Assembly: GCF_900141775.1 (NCBI RefSeq)
Contig: NZ_FSRI01000001.1
Location: 496,001 to 560,000 of the forward strand
Length of the DNA: 64,000 nucleotides
DNA from: Salinivibrio sp. ES.052
GTDB lineage: Bacteria > Pseudomonadota > Gammaproteobacteria > Enterobacterales > Vibrionaceae
Direction of reading: 5' to 3'
Positions 46,044-54,988 of the stretch are shown here, piece by piece (positions within the stretch are counted from its first letter, which is position 1; each line of letters starts with the position of its first letter). The notes under the pieces are model-generated. The model was given only the letters and a program-made list of their open reading frames with translations. It had not been told where the DNA came from and made no database searches. A program made the position numbers and the translations under genes.

Positions 46044-46858
46044 CCAAAATATCAATATCAAACATCGCGTGGCAAGTTCAGCATGATGCCCAAGTGAGAG
46101 ACTTGCTGTCCAAGTATGATGTGTCATATGTCGATCTTGCGCCCTCAAAATATGTTGATACTAAGCGTCCTCTCAATATGTCAGACGTACAGCGAGTAAA
46201 AGACTTTTGGTTATCGAGCGGTATATGTCCGCTAGGGATGCAGTCGCTATTGTTTGGAACCGAAGGCTTAAACGTGTTCGGTGATACCGCGACGCAAGAT
46301 CGGATGCTTTCACATTTGGATCGTATTTGTGCTATCGGCGATGCGCTAGGTGCTCGTTTACTCGTCTTTGGCTCTCCCAGAAACAGAGATTGCTCTGGTT
46401 TAGAGAAAAAAGACATTCACGACACTGCAGTCAGTTTCTTTAGACGGCTAGGAGATATAGCGAGAAAGCACGATGTGACTGTATGCTTAGAGCCTAATCC
46501 CACGCGTTACAATGCAAATTTTATGACAACGAGCACTGAAACCGCCAATGTTGTCCAGGCGGTCAATCACGAGAATATTAAGATGCAATTAGACACGGGT
46601 GCTATGTGTATCAACAGTGAAGATCAGGCGTCAACGTTAGAAAGAGTAAAGGATTATATCGGCCATATACACATAAGCGAACCTGACTTAGTCCCGGTTT
46701 GTCAAAATAATGACTATCAAGAGCGCCTTGCCCCCTTGATTAAAAAGCATTTTCCCAATATGCCTATCACGATTGAAATGTTAACCAAAAAGAGCGATTT
46801 GGTGCTAGATGATATAGAGGAAAGCATCCGTTACGTTACCGAACTCTATCAAGGTTAA
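46040..46858 (+). CDS. Sugar phosphate isomerase/epimerase (TIM barrel, AP-endonuclease-2 fold)
   Basis: 272 residues with features of the xylose-isomerase-like TIM barrel: LLVFGSPRNRD, VCLEPNPTRYN (metal Glu), IKMQLDTGAMC, IGHIHISEPDL (metal His) and a final ITIEML. The ATGA overlap with the upstream reductase suggests both act on one sugar. Substrate unknown. Confidence 0.78.
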   Translation: MTKISISNIAWQVQHDAQVRDLLSKYDVSYVDLAPSKYVDTKRPLNMSDVQRVKDFWLSSGICPLGMQSLLFGTEGLNVFGDTATQDRMLSHLDRICAIGDALGARLLVFGSPRNRDCSGLEKKDIHDTAVSFFRRLGDIARKHDVTVCLEPNPTRYNANFMTTSTETANVVQAVNHENIKMQLDTGAMCINSEDQASTLERVKDYIGHIHISEPDLVPVCQNNDYQERLAPLIKKHFPNMPITIEMLTKKSDLVLDDIEESIRYVTELYQG

Positions 46859-46861
46859 ACT

Positions 46862-47212
46862 ATGAAATGGTTGATTTTAATTCTGGGGGTCACTTCAAAT
46901 GCCTCGGCGAGTGCGTTGATTAAACTAGCCGTATCACCCCCGTTGCGCAAGTTAAGTCTCAATGATCCTTTGTCGATACTGACTAATTTACCTTTACTCG
47001 CCGGGGTTGCTTTATATGGCTTAGCGTTTGTTTTATACGCAGTGGCCCTACATTATCTTCCTTTAAATATTGCACATCCAATATTAACGAGTGGGTCCAT
47101 TGCTTTAGTTTCATTGATATCTGTAGTGGCATTCGGAGAAAAACTAGCTTTATCCAGTATGCTGGGGATCGGACTTATACTAATAGGCGTTGTCGTTCTG
47201 ACAATGAAGTAA
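46862..47212 (+). CDS. SMR-type small membrane transporter (ArnE/EamA-like)
   Basis: 116 residues with four hydrophobic helices (about 1-22, 40-62, 68-90, 95-116) and ALHYLPLNIAHPILTSGSIALV in helix 3, typical of undecaprenyl-phosphate-sugar flippase subunits. Probably flips a lipid-linked monosaccharide made by the neighbouring GT2. It stands 3 bases after the epimerase and 1 base before the oxidoreductase. Confidence 0.8.
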   Translation: MKWLILILGVTSNASASALIKLAVSPPLRKLSLNDPLSILTNLPLLAGVALYGLAFVLYAVALHYLPLNIAHPILTSGSIALVSLISVVAFGEKLALSSMLGIGLILIGVVVLTMK

Positions 47213-47213
47213 G

Positions 47214-48335
47214 ATGGAAAGAAACGTAGATATTGCAATCATTGGCGGAGGCTTCTTCGGTTTATACATCTCAGAGTTTTTTGCCAAGTTAGGGAAGTCA
47301 GTGGCTGTTATTGAAAAAGACAGTGACTTGATGCAAAGAGCGTCTTACGTGAACCAAGCGCGTGTTCATAATGGTTACCACTATCCTAGGAGTATTCTAA
47401 CGGCACTGAGATCACGTATATCTTTCCCCCGGTTTGTAGACGAATTTGAAGATTGTATAGATAGTGACTTTGATAAGTACTATATGATTTCTAATCAACT
47501 AGGAAAAGTAACGCCACATCAGTTCCAAAAATTTTGTGAAAGAATTGGCGCACCTTGTGATCCCGCCCCAAATCATATTAGAGCGTTAACTAACCCAAAC
47601 CTTATTCAAGGCGTCTTTAAAACGAAAGAGTTTGTATTTAACTCGCAAACACTAAAAGAGAAAATGCAATATAGGTTAAAAGATAAAAGTGTTGATATAT
47701 TATTAAATCATGAAGCTAAGTCTATTAAATATTGCAACGATGAATCTAGAATTAATCTCACATTAGAGAGCGATGGCGAACAATCTCACTTGTCAGCAAA
47801 GCAAGTGTTCAACTGCACATACGCGATGTTAAATTCTGTGCTGCTCAACTCTGAGCTTTCCGTTATCCCACTTCGACACGAAATGACGGAAATGTGTATT
47901 GTTGATGTGCCCGATGAAATTAAAGATATTGCTATTACGGTAATGTGTGGCCCTTTCTTTTCTACTATGCCGTTCCCCTCTAAAAACGCCTATTCCTTTA
48001 GTCATGTCCGTTATACGCCTCATTATGAATGGAATGATAAAGACGATTCGTACATTAATGCTTATGATCATTTTGCTAGAGTGAAAAAAGAAACGGCTTG
48101 GCGTAAAATGCAGTTAGATGCACAAAGATACATCCCGATACTCAGCGAGCTAAAATACAAAGAATCTCTTTGGGAGGTAAAAACCATTCTTCCAAGGAGC
48201 GATACTGATGATTCTAGGCCGATTTTATTTAAAGAAAATTACTTGATGCCCGGCTTACATTGTGTTCTGGGCGGAAAAATAGACAATGTATATGATGCGA
48301 TTCAAAAAATAATAGAACTTGGATTAGACAAATGA
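47214..48335 (+). CDS. FAD-dependent oxidoreductase (DAO-like)
   Basis: 373 residues. The N-terminal FAD motif IAIIGGGFFGLYISEFFAKLGKSVAVIEKD (about 7-36) is followed by NQARVHNGYHYPRS, which recalls amino-acid-oxidase-like enzymes of glycan loci. Overlaps the next gene by ATGA. Likely oxidises a sugar or a nucleotide sugar intermediate; the substrate is not known. Confidence 0.8.
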   Translation: MERNVDIAIIGGGFFGLYISEFFAKLGKSVAVIEKDSDLMQRASYVNQARVHNGYHYPRSILTALRSRISFPRFVDEFEDCIDSDFDKYYMISNQLGKVTPHQFQKFCERIGAPCDPAPNHIRALTNPNLIQGVFKTKEFVFNSQTLKEKMQYRLKDKSVDILLNHEAKSIKYCNDESRINLTLESDGEQSHLSAKQVFNCTYAMLNSVLLNSELSVIPLRHEMTEMCIVDVPDEIKDIAITVMCGPFFSTMPFPSKNAYSFSHVRYTPHYEWNDKDDSYINAYDHFARVKKETAWRKMQLDAQRYIPILSELKYKESLWEVKTILPRSDTDDSRPILFKENYLMPGLHCVLGGKIDNVYDAIQKIIELGLDK

Positions 48336-49339
48336 CCAAAAGTGAATTATTTGTATCTGTTGTTCTTGTAGCAGATAACTGCGTAGAAAAATTAAGAAAA
48401 TTGGTAGAAGACGTTTCTCCATATTTGGATAAAAGCTATTCGGACTATGAAATTGTAGTAATAGACCAAAAGTCTAGCGATACGACGGAACAGGAAATGG
48501 AAAGACTCCTGTCTGTCTATCAATCTATTCGATACATAAGACTTGCTCAAAAAGTTGCAAGTGACGTAGCCTTGGCCGCTGGCATCGAGAACGCGATTGG
48601 TGATTTTGTCGTCGTGCTCAATGTCGATACGGACAGCAAAGAGATAATTACTGAATTTGTAGAAAGAGGAAGGATGGGGACCGATATCGTAATCGGCACT
48701 TCAAAAAAAATAACATCTGCATCTTACCGTTATCTTAGGTTTTTAAGTAACCGTCTGATTAAATCTATCGGTTATACATTGCCAAGTAATTCGACGGGTT
48801 CTTTTTGTTTAAGTCGCCGCGCAGTAAATGCCATTACTGAATCAGGGCGATTTTATTGCAAGCTCCATATGAGAATGGCGAATACCGGGTACTCTATTGG
48901 TGCACTAAATTACGATATTCCTAAAGAGAAAGTAACAAAAAGAACGGTGACACAAGGTATCGCTGAGACATTCCATCATATGGTTTTTAACTCGACGAAA
49001 CCTCTTAGATGGATGAGCTCATTAGGTATTATGGGAAGTGCATTAGCATTAGTGTTCTCACTCTATTCATTACTTGTGAATTTGTTTAATGACCAAGTGG
49101 CTGAAGGTTGGACGACAATTGTTGTATTTATGTCGCTTTTATTTATGCTTTTATTTACCATGTTATCTTTCTTTGGTGAATACTTGGCTCGTTTGCTAGA
49201 CGATAGAAGTGATCACAAGGAATACAACATCGTATTTGAGAAGAATAGCTCAGTGATGATTAATGAAAACAGACAGAATGTCATTGATGACTCTATTCAA
49301 ACAAACACTAACTTATCTCAAACGGGAAGAGATAAATAA
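48332..49339 (+). CDS. Membrane-anchored GT2 (GtrB/ArnC-like polyprenyl-phosphate glycosyltransferase)
   Basis: 335 residues: a GT-A domain (about 5-220) with VSVVLVADN, VVIDQKSSD and VVLNVDTDSKE, then two membrane helices (about 228-250 and 262-290), as in GtrB or ArnC. Such enzymes load one sugar from a nucleotide donor onto undecaprenyl phosphate. Suits the neighbouring SMR flippase and the GT-C transferase. Confidence 0.82.
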   Translation: MTKSELFVSVVLVADNCVEKLRKLVEDVSPYLDKSYSDYEIVVIDQKSSDTTEQEMERLLSVYQSIRYIRLAQKVASDVALAAGIENAIGDFVVVLNVDTDSKEIITEFVERGRMGTDIVIGTSKKITSASYRYLRFLSNRLIKSIGYTLPSNSTGSFCLSRRAVNAITESGRFYCKLHMRMANTGYSIGALNYDIPKEKVTKRTVTQGIAETFHHMVFNSTKPLRWMSSLGIMGSALALVFSLYSLLVNLFNDQVAEGWTTIVVFMSLLFMLLFTMLSFFGEYLARLLDDRSDHKEYNIVFEKNSSVMINENRQNVIDDSIQTNTNLSQTGRDK

Positions 49340-50121
49340 TGATTGAGCCTAAGTATTATGAAGTGCCAAATTATGAAGTTCTATTTAGTACAGAGAAACT
49401 TCACGATTACTGTGTTGCAGTGTTTGTTATTAATGAAGGTGAGAAGCTTCATAAACAACTTGATAGAATGAGTAAACTGAGTCTTAATGCGGACATTGTT
49501 ATATCTGATGGTGGTAGTACAGACGGTTCTACTGCAGAGCAAGCTTTGAAAGCAAAAGGTGTCAATACGTTACTCGTTAAACAAGAAACAGGTAAACTCG
49601 GCACACAGATGCGAATTGCATTCTCTTGGGCGATGGAGCGTGGTTATAAAGGGGTTGTTGTTATTGATGGTAACAATAAAGACAGTGTTGAGAATATTGA
49701 CGACTTTATCGATTGTTTGGAAAAAGGATATGATCATGTTCAAGGATCGAGATTTATCCCGGGTGGAAAGGCAATCAATACGCCAATATCTAGGCTCGCC
49801 GGGTTAAAGCTCTTGCATGCACCTTTGATAAGGTGGACGTCTGGCTTTAACTATACAGATACGACGAATGGATTTAGAGCGTATAGTCGAAAATTACTTC
49901 TTGCAGACAATATGGCTGTGTTTAGAGATGTTTTTAAGAGCTATGAGTATCATTATTATTTAGCAATTAACGCGGCTAAAAATGGGTATAAATGCGTTGA
50001 AATCCCGGTTTCGAGAGCTTATCCGAAAGGAAAAGTGCCCACTAAAATATCTCCCTTGAAAGGGAATTTATCGGTGATTAAAACGCTTGTTAATACGTGC
50101 AGGGGAAAGTTCGATGTATAA
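49339..50121 (+). CDS. GT2 of the dolichol-phosphate-mannose-synthase type
   Basis: 260 residues without membrane helices. CVAVFVINEGEKL, VISDGGSTDGS, GVVVIDGNNKDS and VQGSRFIPGGKA are the signs of DPM-like transferases. TNGFRAYSRKLL is the conserved TNGFR motif. Probably a second polyprenyl-phosphate sugar synthase. Starts at the stop of the gene before it (TAATG). Confidence 0.83.
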   Translation: MIEPKYYEVPNYEVLFSTEKLHDYCVAVFVINEGEKLHKQLDRMSKLSLNADIVISDGGSTDGSTAEQALKAKGVNTLLVKQETGKLGTQMRIAFSWAMERGYKGVVVIDGNNKDSVENIDDFIDCLEKGYDHVQGSRFIPGGKAINTPISRLAGLKLLHAPLIRWTSGFNYTDTTNGFRAYSRKLLLADNMAVFRDVFKSYEYHYYLAINAAKNGYKCVEIPVSRAYPKGKVPTKISPLKGNLSVIKTLVNTCRGKFDV

Positions 50122-51961
50122 ACAATTAAAAGAAATTGAGAGTTCGAAATTTCTTTATTGGTTGACTATCCTATTTGTAATGTCATTTTCTTTGTGGGCT
50201 TGTAGTAATATTATTGACTATAGACTTTGGGGGGATGAAGCGGAGACGATTGTCACTGCAAAAATGATGGTAAATGGTAAGAGTTTATACTCTGAAATAT
50301 TCAACCATCACGGTCCTATGACATTCTTTTTGGGATATGTTATTGAGCACTTTGGTAATGCTAGCATTGAAGTTTACCGCTCAGTTATATATAGTCTCCA
50401 GTTTCTCATTCTAGCTTTTATCTTCCTAGATTCTAATAAAGGGTATAATGAAAAGCTAATAACAATGCTTGGGTTTTCTGCCATTATTTGGGGATGGGGG
50501 GCAGAAATATTAGCCAGCGTATATCAATATCAAACCCTGTGTGGTCTTATTCTTTTTGGCGTATTCTATTTTTCTTTGTTACCTAGCCTGAATGGAAGGG
50601 AAATATCGAATGTTAACTTGATTATTAGTTGCTTTTTCCTTGCATTATTACCTTTTCTTGCTGTGACTTACGTTCCTATATCAATCCTGACAGTATTAGC
50701 TATCAGTAAAATTAATAAAATACGCTATGCCATAATAGGATTTACTCTTGGAATAATAGTTTCGATTGTTTTTGTTTTTTTGACTGCCTCATTTAAAGGC
50801 TATATTGCCTATCATTTTTATTTAAATGCAAAGGTACTGCCTTTATATAATGGAGGACAGTCATTTTTACAGCTCATGGGAAATGCATTGCGTTATAGCG
50901 TAGGGTCAGTTGAGGGTGCTTTTATATTTATCCCTTGCCTTCTATTTTTATTGAAAATTAATAAATCAAGTGTACTCAGAGTCCTATTTGTTTTAGCGGG
51001 GTTGTGTAGTTTACTAATAAGAGCTCATCCTATTAGCTTTCATGGAGTCCCCTATATCTATGCGACGTTGGCTGTCTTTCTTACTGTAGGCGCACACTAC
51101 CTTTCTATTTTTTTAAATAAACGAAGAAGGCTAATTCCTGTCGCTGTGCTCTTTTTTGTTTTATTTCATGTTCATATGTTATATCAAAGGCCAAATAACC
51201 CGATTCCTCATTACAATCAATATGCTGAATTCGTCAGAAAAATCACAAATCCAGAGGATACGGTTCTTTTTCACTCTTTTACTAACCACCTTTACATAAT
51301 GGCTGATAGATTACCAGCGTCAGCACATTTTTTCTATTTGCCTTGGCAACAAAAGTATGAAGAAAATCCGGTTTTAGGTGTAAGTAACGATATTTGTAAA
51401 GATATTGTAGAAAATCGGCCTAAGGCGATTGTTCTTGATAAATGGAAAGTATGGGGCATGTATGATTGGGAAGGTTATGCGCCAGATTGCTTTAAAAATA
51501 TTCTCGGTGAGAAATATAAAAATATAATAGGCGACTTATATCTAAGAAATGATATATCTGATTTGGTAATTAGACCGCTGAAACATCCACTAAAGATAGA
51601 CAGTAACTTAAATCTAATTGGTGTTAATAACATAAGCTATTCTGGGAAATCTTATAAAGTTGTCGACGATGCTGACCCAAATATATCCTTAGTTTTGGAT
51701 GATAGTTCATCTGTAAAAGAGAACCGTATTGCTCTTGATATTATGTTTCCCAATGATCGGAAGAATAAAGTTAAGATTTATTTCAAAAACGGTCGAGAGC
51801 CTTATACTGAGGAACATAGTGTTGAGATAAATATTTCGTCTGGCGTTTATATAATAGACCTAAATTTCTTTATGGATATAAAAGAAGATATTAGTGCTAT
51901 TAGGTTGGATGTTGAGTCTGGCTACGACTCTTTTGTACTCAATAAGGTAGTACTACTCTAG
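50114..51961 (+). CDS. GT-C membrane glycosyltransferase (GT39/ArnT-like)
   Basis: 615 residues. About ten to twelve hydrophobic segments occupy residues 10-370, and a soluble domain follows (about 375-615). The first periplasmic loop holds DYRLWGDEAE, the metal/acid motif of ArnT/PMT-type enzymes. It would transfer a lipid-linked sugar to a glycan in the periplasm. ATG 50114 has AGGGGA upstream and overlaps the preceding gene by 8 bases. AT-rich. Confidence 0.8.
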   Translation: MYKQLKEIESSKFLYWLTILFVMSFSLWACSNIIDYRLWGDEAETIVTAKMMVNGKSLYSEIFNHHGPMTFFLGYVIEHFGNASIEVYRSVIYSLQFLILAFIFLDSNKGYNEKLITMLGFSAIIWGWGAEILASVYQYQTLCGLILFGVFYFSLLPSLNGREISNVNLIISCFFLALLPFLAVTYVPISILTVLAISKINKIRYAIIGFTLGIIVSIVFVFLTASFKGYIAYHFYLNAKVLPLYNGGQSFLQLMGNALRYSVGSVEGAFIFIPCLLFLLKINKSSVLRVLFVLAGLCSLLIRAHPISFHGVPYIYATLAVFLTVGAHYLSIFLNKRRRLIPVAVLFFVLFHVHMLYQRPNNPIPHYNQYAEFVRKITNPEDTVLFHSFTNHLYIMADRLPASAHFFYLPWQQKYEENPVLGVSNDICKDIVENRPKAIVLDKWKVWGMYDWEGYAPDCFKNILGEKYKNIIGDLYLRNDISDLVIRPLKHPLKIDSNLNLIGVNNISYSGKSYKVVDDADPNISLVLDDSSSVKENRIALDIMFPNDRKNKVKIYFKNGREPYTEEHSVEINISSGVYIIDLNFFMDIKEDISAIRLDVESGYDSFVLNKVVLL

Positions 51962-51989
51962 CGATTGAATATATTTTCAGGATAAATAA

Positions 51990-52652
51990 ATGAAGATTAA
52001 TAAAGAAAACATTTTTTTTAGCATCATATCATTTGTCCTAGCGCTTGGTCTCGCTACTATTTACCATTCTTGGGCATTCAATAATACATCATTTGATTAT
52101 GATCACTTCGTCTATGGTGATCTTATTGTCTCTAATTTCAACAAAAAGGCAGATATTAATTTTATCTATTTTTTTGTTTTTTCTTTTATTTTTTTACAGC
52201 TGGCTTTTTATCGATTTAAAATAAATCTATCAAGTATACGAGAAGTTTTTTCATCACTCTACATGACTTGGTTTGCTGGAAATGACAAGTTTTTTATACG
52301 GGCAGTTAGTCTTCTTTTAGTCATTTTTGGTGTCTATTTTTCGGTCGACTTAGTATTCAAACTAATACCAAGTTTGGAGCCATATAGTTATCATAAAAAA
52401 ATATCTTATATAGCTTTCCTAGTGGTTCTTATTTTTGTTGGTAACAGTCGAGTACTAATCTCACAAATTTTACTTGGTCTTGCACCGTTACTTTACATTA
52501 ATACGGAATATGAATATAACTCTGAACTGGTTTCCTTTGTGTTACCGTCTTTTTTTCAAGCTATATTGTATTTCATCGCTGCGCTTTCAATTGTTTTTTC
52601 AGTGATTGAGTATAGGAAAAAAAGTCAACATATGTTTATTTATCTTCTTTGA
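51990..52652 (+). CDS. Membrane protein, first part of a probable split GT-C-like gene
   Basis: 220 residues, about six hydrophobic segments, no recognised motif. AGGA precedes ATG 51990. The frame stops in the middle of what would be a membrane helix (HMFIYLL), and the next frame continues with LIFVSVLLAGPLNYIYL. A missing T in the run before TGA (52647-52650) explains this, so it is probably the N-terminal part of one 865-residue protein with the next entry. Confidence 0.6.
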   Translation: MKINKENIFFSIISFVLALGLATIYHSWAFNNTSFDYDHFVYGDLIVSNFNKKADINFIYFFVFSFIFLQLAFYRFKINLSSIREVFSSLYMTWFAGNDKFFIRAVSLLLVIFGVYFSVDLVFKLIPSLEPYSYHKKISYIAFLVVLIFVGNSRVLISQILLGLAPLLYINTEYEYNSELVSFVLPSFFQAILYFIAALSIVFSVIEYRKKSQHMFIYLL

Positions 52653-54586
52653 TTTTTGTTTCGGTTTTGTTGGCAGGGCCTCTAAACTATATATATTTAA
52701 ATGATGAATATCATAATGGAGAGTTGTTTACTTCTTTTCATCAATTATATGATATAGGGTCAAAATCTTATTCTGAGTATATACCTACTAAGGGGTTTAT
52801 GCATATAATGATAGGGTACATTAACCAGATTATTTTTAATGGGTCCTATATAACCTTATATCCCTCTATTTTTATATCTACTTTCTTGTTAGCAGTGTTA
52901 ATTGTCTCTTTACTAAAAGCGTTTTATAGTAATGTTAGTGTATTAATTATCTTGTTGGCTGGTCTGCCGCTTATTGGTTATAATGCCCTTATTATTCCGT
53001 CTTTACTAATTGTTTCGAGAGTTATTAAAAGTGGCTATTTAATTCCTGCAATATTGGCGTGCAGTTGGATTTTTTTTCTCTATTTCCTTTATTATAATGC
53101 ATTTGCTGTTGTCTTCGCGGTATCTGTGCTTCCCGCTTTGATTTATTCACTTAAATACCTTGAAATAGGGAGTGTTCGAGATAGAACCAATCTTTTATGT
53201 TTGCTTTCTATATTACTGTTAGTGATTGTTTGTATCGCAAATTACTCATACATATATGAGTCAATTAAATATATATTGACCAATGCGTCGACTAATATGC
53301 TTTACTGGGGGAACTTTGGTTCACTTTCTAATCTAGTTAAGGCTAACTTCTGGATTATTGCATTTTCCGTTATATTCTCAATATTTTTATTTAACAGAAA
53401 AGCTTTTACTAAAGAGAAGCTACTATGGCTATCCTACTTGTTAATCTCTCCAGTGTTAATGGTGAGCTATCTTGTTGCAAGAGCTGACGGGAACTTCCCC
53501 CGTGCGTATAAATTCAGTGTTTTTTATTTGATAGTTGTACTTGCCTTTGTGCTTCTCTATCTAAAAGGAAAGAAACGATTTTTTGTAGCAACGGTGCTAT
53601 TCCTTAGCATATGTATGCTAGACCGTCACAACACGTATAATATTCACAATGATCTCCGAGGCTTTGCAACTAAGGTAATTCCATCCAGCATGACCTTGTC
53701 TGATGATAACCTAATCCCAAAACTTGGTAAGGGCTTTATAGGGAAAGAGCGTCTGGATGACTTAACGTCAGAATTCGAGTTGGTCAAATACCTACATGAA
53801 GATGAAAGTTTTCTGATTGTAGATTCTTATACGGTGCAAAGCGCTCGCTATTCATTGTATGATCTTCGTATACCTACAAAATCACATTCGATATTAAATA
53901 TACCCAGTGTTCGAGCCCAAAAGATAGAACTAGAGCAAGTGTCTTCTCGAAATCTTAAACTAGTGAGATTGAGTGATGGTCTGTTACGCTATCATTTATT
54001 CCATAAATATCTATTGTCATTAGAAGGGTTTTCTGCGTTTACATATAATGAGAGAGTATACTTAATCAGCGAAGACTATGCTGAACGCTTACCGAGCTCA
54101 TTGAATTTGAAGCCAGTGGTTGATTTACGTGAAACCTTGTCTGTTAGCGAGTTTTCTTCGCTACCATACAAATGGGGCAGAGCCCTTTCAAATGACAAAG
54201 ATCTACTAGACGCACTTAAGGTTTCCTATGGTTTGTATAGTGTTAATAACTACTCTATCCAATCAGGTAAAAGGTTAGGCAACGACCCTTATGCCATCTT
54301 TAAGCTAAATGAGTTGATTTCTGGACAAGAAGTTGATCTGTTAAATGTAAATCTATCTGGCAAGTTTGACAATTTATGCAGAGCACAGATTTTTTGGTCC
54401 AACGATAAAGACTTTTCTGAAGCCAGAAGTGTTAGATTTACTTTTTCTAATGGGAAAAACCTTATCCCTATCCACATGAATAGCGCATGGACGTCGAGTA
54501 AAACAAGATTTTTGAGATTGGATTTTGATTCGTGTGCTAATAAATCGATTGTTGTTGACAGTTTTGATTTTTATAAATATCGCTAA
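52649..54586 (+). CDS. Large membrane protein, second part of a probable split GT-C-like gene
   Basis: 645 residues with about nine hydrophobic segments (1-320) and a C-terminal soluble region (340-645) similar in layout to the gene at 50114. YLNDEYHNGE in the first loop looks like a GT-C acidic motif. The only start is TTG 52649, overlapping the previous stop (TTGA) and without a ribosome site, so it may be expressed by coupling, by frameshifting, or be dead. Otherwise unrecognised. Confidence 0.6.
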   Translation: MIFVSVLLAGPLNYIYLNDEYHNGELFTSFHQLYDIGSKSYSEYIPTKGFMHIMIGYINQIIFNGSYITLYPSIFISTFLLAVLIVSLLKAFYSNVSVLIILLAGLPLIGYNALIIPSLLIVSRVIKSGYLIPAILACSWIFFLYFLYYNAFAVVFAVSVLPALIYSLKYLEIGSVRDRTNLLCLLSILLLVIVCIANYSYIYESIKYILTNASTNMLYWGNFGSLSNLVKANFWIIAFSVIFSIFLFNRKAFTKEKLLWLSYLLISPVLMVSYLVARADGNFPRAYKFSVFYLIVVLAFVLLYLKGKKRFFVATVLFLSICMLDRHNTYNIHNDLRGFATKVIPSSMTLSDDNLIPKLGKGFIGKERLDDLTSEFELVKYLHEDESFLIVDSYTVQSARYSLYDLRIPTKSHSILNIPSVRAQKIELEQVSSRNLKLVRLSDGLLRYHLFHKYLLSLEGFSAFTYNERVYLISEDYAERLPSSLNLKPVVDLRETLSVSEFSSLPYKWGRALSNDKDLLDALKVSYGLYSVNNYSIQSGKRLGNDPYAIFKLNELISGQEVDLLNVNLSGKFDNLCRAQIFWSNDKDFSEARSVRFTFSNGKNLIPIHMNSAWTSSKTRFLRLDFDSCANKSIVVDSFDFYKYR

Positions 54587-54988
54587 ATGGCATTCTCAGG
54601 TGCCTGCACACGAGTGATTATGACAATGAATGTTTAGCATTGGGTTGTATCAATGCTAGACGTTCATGAGCCCAGTTTCGATTTAAGTGGTAAATAGATT
54701 CCTTACTGTCTACTCTACATCACTAAGATAGATATTATAGGCAGTTAGCTCTGATACGTATAAAAGCACCAGAACAAGACACACGACACCATGGTTAAGC
54801 AAAGCCGAACGATCTGACTGTTAGAAACAGCAGATATCGCATTGCCAATAAATATACGATTTCTACCTTGGTCACATCTTCCAACATTACTCTTACTTTT
54901 TCTATGTTCAAATCTTCCAATCGCATTCTTTCATGCCTGAAAAAGTAGTAACCTTTGCTTACAAGTATAAATGATAAGGCTGTACACA
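54587..54988. other. Gene-free region at the right edge of the glycan island
   Basis: About 400 bases without a gene. A 15-pair stem with two G-T pairs occurs at 54628-54642 and 54651-54665 (8-base loop), soon after the last glycan gene. It lacks a T run and may be a weak terminator. The promoter of the chemoreceptor must lie in the remaining part, but none is clear. Confidence 0.5.
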
